49,580 nt of DNA from DASRRB01 sp036732755 (GTDB taxonomy: Bacteria > Planctomycetota > B15-G4 > SIAN01). A program made the position numbers and the translations under genes. This document shows positions 47,895-49,580 of the stretch, in pieces (position 1 is the first letter of the stretch; every line of letters begins with the position of its first letter). The stretch lies in the NCBI GenBank assembly GCA_036732755.1, contig DAINBU010000020.1, positions 1-49,580 of the forward strand, in the 5' to 3' direction. Under the pieces are notes generated by a model. It saw nothing but the letters and a program-made list of their open reading frames with translations, made no database searches and had not been told where the DNA came from.

Positions 47895-48737
47895 TCACGT
47901 GTTCTCGATCCGCTTCTTGCGGCCGCGGATGATGAAACGGTTCGACGTCTTGCGCGGGTTGCGCGTGAGGCCGCCCTTCGACGGGACGCCGCTCGGGGAC
48001 TGGGGGATGTTGCCGCCCTTCGCGCGCCCCTCGCCGCCGCCCATCGGGTGGGCGACCGGGTTCATCGCGACGCCACGGACGCGGGGACGCAGGCCGAGCC
48101 AGCGCTTGCGCCCCGCCTTGCCGAGCGACTGGTTCTGGTGGTCGACGTTGCCGATCTGCCCGATCGTCGCGCGGCAGCGCACGTGCACCTTGCGCCGCTC
48201 GCCCGACGGCAGCACCAGCGTGGCGTAGTCGCCCTCGCGCGCGAGCAGCTGGATCTGCATCCCCGCCGAGCGGCCGAGCTGCCCGCCGCGGCCGGGCTGG
48301 AGCTCGACGTTGTGTACGAAAAGACCCAATGGAATGTTCGCGAGCGGCATCGCGTTGCCGACCGTCGGCTCGACGCGCTCGCCCGACTCGAGCGCCTGGC
48401 CGACCTGCACGCCGAGCGGCGCGAGGACGTAGCGCTTCTCCCCGTCCTTGTAGTTCACGAGCGCGATGCGGGCGCTGCGGCCCGGGTCGTACTCGACCGC
48501 GACCACGGTGGCGGGGACGCCGTCCTTGTCGCGCTTGAAGTCGATGATGCGCACGAAGCGCTTGTGGCCGCCGCCGCGATGGCGCGCCGTGACGCGGCCG
48601 GTGTTGTTGCGGCCGCCCCCCTTGCGGTGCGAGACGAGCAGGTGGCGCGCACTCGGGCCGGCGGTGATCTCGGACTGGTCCGGGAACGTGCCGTGGCGGC
48701 GGCCGGGGGAGGTCGGCTTGTAGTTCTTGACGGCCAT
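47895..48737 (-). CDS. rplB: 50S ribosomal protein L2 (uL2)
   Basis: uL2 (280 residues) is needed for subunit association and peptidyl transfer. MAVKNYKPTSPGRRHGT, GRNNTGRVTARHRGGGHKRFVR, the OB/SH3 core and the C-terminal GVAMNPVAHPMGGGEGRAKGG (with the catalytic-region His) and RNPRKTSNRFIIRGRKK are all present. One base separates it from rplW. Confidence 0.98.
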   Translation of the reverse strand: MAVKNYKPTSPGRRHGTFPDQSEITAGPSARHLLVSHRKGGGRNNTGRVTARHRGGGHKRFVRIIDFKRDKDGVPATVVAVEYDPGRSARIALVNYKDGEKRYVLAPLGVQVGQALESGERVEPTVGNAMPLANIPLGLFVHNVELQPGRGGQLGRSAGMQIQLLAREGDYATLVLPSGERRKVHVRCRATIGQIGNVDHQNQSLGKAGRKRWLGLRPRVRGVAMNPVAHPMGGGEGRAKGGNIPQSPSGVPSKGGLTRNPRKTSNRFIIRGRKKRIENT

Positions 48738-48738
48738 G

Positions 48739-49020
48739 TCAGATGATCTCGATCTTGTCGCCGTCCTTCAGGGTCACGATCGCGCGCTTGATCGCGGTCG
48801 TGGTGAAGGCGTGCATGCGGTAGCGGCGCGGCTTGCCCTTGCGCACCATCGTCCGCACCTTCGTGACCTTGACGTTCCAGATCTGCTCGACGGCGCGCTT
48901 GACCTGCAGGCGGTTCGCGTCGGGGTGCACGAGGAACGTGTACTGGTTGAGCGCGTCCTGGAGATAAGTGCCCTTCTCCGTGACCAGCGGCTTCTTGATG
49001 ATCTCGCGTGCTTCGAGCAT
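48739..49020 (-). CDS. rplW: 50S ribosomal protein L23 (uL23)
   Basis: uL23 (93 residues) is the docking site for trigger factor and SRP at the tunnel exit. REIIKKPLVTEKGTYLQDALNQYTFLVHPDANRLQVKRAVEQIWNVKVTKVRTMVRKGKPRR follows the family pattern of helix-strand-helix, then the flexible loop. Normal size. It lies 22 bases after rplD. Confidence 0.97.
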   Translation of the reverse strand: MLEAREIIKKPLVTEKGTYLQDALNQYTFLVHPDANRLQVKRAVEQIWNVKVTKVRTMVRKGKPRRYRMHAFTTTAIKRAIVTLKDGDKIEII

Positions 49021-49042
49021 GGGTCGCGCTCCGTTCGCGCCG

Positions 49043-49580
49043 TCAGGCCTTGGACTTCGAGGCGTCGCCCGCGGCGTTCGCGAGGCGCTTCTCGACCGCG
49101 CCGAGCGTGTCGCCGACGAACACGAGCGCGCGCCGCTGGAGGACGTGCAGGGCGTTCAGCTCGCCGGCCGGCACGCAGACGACGCGCGCGACGTTGCGGA
49201 ACGAGCGGTAGAGGTTGGCGTCGCCGGCGGGCAGCACGACGGTCGCGCCGCGCGTCGCCCCGACGTCCTTCAGGCAGGTGGCGGCGGTCTTGGTCGAGGG
49301 CTTTTCGAGCTTGTTGAGCTCGACGAAGGCGACCTCGCCGTCGCGGAACTTGCCGAGCAGCGCCGAGCGCAGCGCCTCGCGGCGCGCGCGTACCGGCATG
49401 CCGACGCGGTGGTCGCGCGGCTTCGGTCCGAAGATCGTGCCGCCGTGCCGCCACAGCGGCGAGTTCTTGTCGCCCGCGCGCGCGCGGCCGGTGTGCTTCT
49501 GCGGCCACGGCTTCGCCTCGGAGTAGTTGGTCTCTGAGCGGGTCTTGGTCGAGTGCGTGCCCTGGCGCTTGTTGACGAGG
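49043..49580 (-). CDS. rplD: 50S ribosomal protein L4 (uL4), N-terminus beyond the window
   Basis: The visible part (about 178 residues, no start codon in the window) reads LVNKRQGTHSTKTRSE, KPWPQKHTGRARAGDKNSPLWRHGGTIFGPKPRDH, which is the conserved uL4 tunnel loop (usual form KPWRQKGTGRARxGxxRSPxWRGGG), then the C-terminal domain RREALRSALLGKF...LNALHVLQRRALVFVGDTLGAVEKRL. In E. coli L4 represses the S10 operon. Upstream S10 genes (rpsJ, rplC) would lie past the window end. Confidence 0.95.
   Translation of the reverse strand, partial: LVNKRQGTHSTKTRSETNYSEAKPWPQKHTGRARAGDKNSPLWRHGGTIFGPKPRDHRVGMPVRARREALRSALLGKFRDGEVAFVELNKLEKPSTKTAATCLKDVGATRGATVVLPAGDANLYRSFRNVARVVCVPAGELNALHVLQRRALVFVGDTLGAVEKRLANAAGDASKSKA

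Overview
The window is about 50 kb of very GC-rich bacterial chromosome with short intergenic gaps. I see no tRNA, rRNA, insertion sequence, prophage gene or CRISPR array, and no stretch over 300 bases lacks a gene. The secreted beta-propeller protein with its C-terminal module, the large secreted protein built of carboxypeptidase-regulatory-like modules, and a division/murein cluster without murD or ftsQAZ suggest Planctomycetota or a relative. That placement is inference; no marker gene here proves it.

Region 1 (1-4.5 kb) is a metal/metalloid block. A zinc alcohol dehydrogenase (cut by the window edge) diverges from an arsenic operon: arsR with a palindromic operator, arsI (C-As lyase) and one ORF fusing an AqpS-type aquaglyceroporin to a thioredoxin-type ArsC. 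Next comes a tight ECF sigma / zinc-finger anti-sigma / membrane-anchored Cys-rich sensor-like unit, followed by a small secreted Cys-rich protein.

Region 2 (4.7-11.2 kb) holds a seven-repeat secreted propeller convergent with the large secreted modular protein, a RhlE-like DEAD-box helicase and an AlkD-like DNA repair protein.

Region 3 (11.2-13.8 kb) is a selenium locus, selA-selD. selD is itself a selenoprotein gene: codon 21 is an in-frame UGA at the catalytic position, followed by a perfect 8-bp hairpin placed like a bacterial SECIS. An ORF caller splits or truncates this gene. selB and the Sec tRNA are not in the window.

Region 4 (13.9-28.9 kb) has recJ on the plus strand, convergent with the dcw cluster on the minus strand: mraZ-rsmH-ftsL-ftsI-murE-murF-mraY-ftsW-(LysM protein)-murG-murC-murB. 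Genes from ftsI onward mostly overlap or nearly touch. mraZ has three 10-bp-spaced MraZ-box-like repeats around a probable promoter. The cluster has no murD, ddl, ftsQ, ftsA or ftsZ, and a LysM protein sits between ftsW and murG.

Region 5 (29.1-35.2 kb) has a HEAT-repeat lipoprotein and a zinc-ribbon protein on the minus strand, and dnaE plus adk on the plus strand.

Region 6 (35.2-49.6 kb) is the S10-spc-alpha ribosomal super-operon on the minus strand, from rplD (cut by the window end) to rplQ, including secY, map, infA, rpmJ and rpoA. rpmD is absent and adk is not in its usual place between secY and map. Several products (RpoA, uL15, uS19, bL17, uS17) carry long low-complexity or acidic tails.
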